Below are positions 15,606 to 15,705 of a stretch of 15,705 nucleotides of DNA, piece by piece; the stretch's first letter is position 1, and the number at the start of each line of letters is the position of its first letter. A program made the translations under genes and the position numbers. This DNA comes from Candidatus Omnitrophota bacterium (GTDB lineage Bacteria > Omnitrophota > Gorgyraeia > Zapsychrales > Zapsychraceae): positions 1-15,705 of the forward strand of contig JAGYNW010000022.1 in NCBI GenBank assembly GCA_018399915.1, in the 5' to 3' direction. The notes under the pieces were generated by a model that had not been told where the DNA came from, made no database searches, and saw only the letters and a list, made by a program, of their open reading frames with translations.

Positions 15606-15705
15606 TCAGGCAATATGAGTCCTGGGATCTTCATCGGAACCTTCAATAATACCAATAAAATTCTGAACTTTGCCGACATCATCAACCGCCGCAGCTATCT
15701 TTTGT
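15606..15705 (-). CDS. C-terminal end of a PAS-like protein (start outside window)
   Basis: The minus-strand frame is open from the right edge and ends at TGA 15606-15608, giving 32 residues: QKIAAAVDDVGKVQNFIGII and a short acidic tail EGSDEDPRTHIA. The pattern 'basic-hydrophobic strand, D-x-x-G-K-V, hydrophobic strand GFIGII-E' is that of the last two strands of a PAS/PAC sensor domain. A signalling protein such as a histidine kinase or diguanylate cyclase with a C-terminal PAS is possible. The piece is too short to say more. It shares the direction of the NAD-salvage genes. Confidence 0.5.
   Translation of the reverse strand, partial: QKIAAAVDDVGKVQNFIGIIEGSDEDPRTHIA

Noticed and set aside
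1..15705. CRISPR array, tRNA, rRNA, insertion sequence or phage genes
   Set aside because: No regularly spaced repeats, cloverleaf-like sequences, transposase or phage motifs were found on either strand.

Overview
The window looks like a chromosomal piece from an uncultivated Gram-negative-type bacterium, most likely of the Omnitrophota (candidate phylum OP3) or a close relative. This placement is inference. It rests on the C-terminal part of a very long protein at the left edge, which ends in a 'GGIDFN... / ...NPGG' tail of a kind I associate with the giant proteins of that phylum, and on the mix of otherwise ordinary bacterial genes. No rRNA, tRNA, CRISPR array, insertion sequence or phage gene is visible, and no gap between genes exceeds about 180 bases.

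Layout. The only rightward gene is the large protein at 2-2998, whose start lies beyond the left edge. Everything from 3109 to the right edge is on the minus strand, so transcription runs right to left. In order of transcription: the last 32 codons of a PAS-like protein (15606-15705); a NAD-salvage unit of nicotinamidase, nicotinate phosphoribosyltransferase and a DUF72 protein, each pair overlapping by 4 bases (15538-12649); DNA polymerase X followed, again with a 4-base overlap, by a short VIT1/CCC1-like membrane protein (12554-10339); a four-gene unit of DUF502 membrane protein, TVP38/DedA-type (VTT) membrane protein, GT4 glycosyltransferase and an alkaline-phosphatase-superfamily/EEP fusion (10158-5300), with junctions of 1 base overlap, 8 bases gap and 8 bases overlap; a TPR lipoprotein (5154-4657); and a sodium:solute symporter (4560-3109).

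How the genes work together. Nicotinamidase and nicotinate phosphoribosyltransferase make a complete two-step route from nicotinamide to nicotinate mononucleotide. The DUF502-VTT-GT4-phosphohydrolase unit reads as an envelope or glycolipid module: two membrane proteins, a glycosyltransferase resembling diacylglycerol glucosyltransferases, and a membrane-anchored protein carrying two different metal-dependent phosphoester hydrolase domains. The lipoprotein and symporter each have a credible sigma-70-type promoter of their own.

The parts most worth a second look are a caspase-like (clan CD) His/Cys pair inside the large protein, the double-phosphohydrolase fusion and its operon, the reduced VIT-like protein that lacks the usual aspartate, and an 18-base dyad lying over the -35 box of the symporter promoter.
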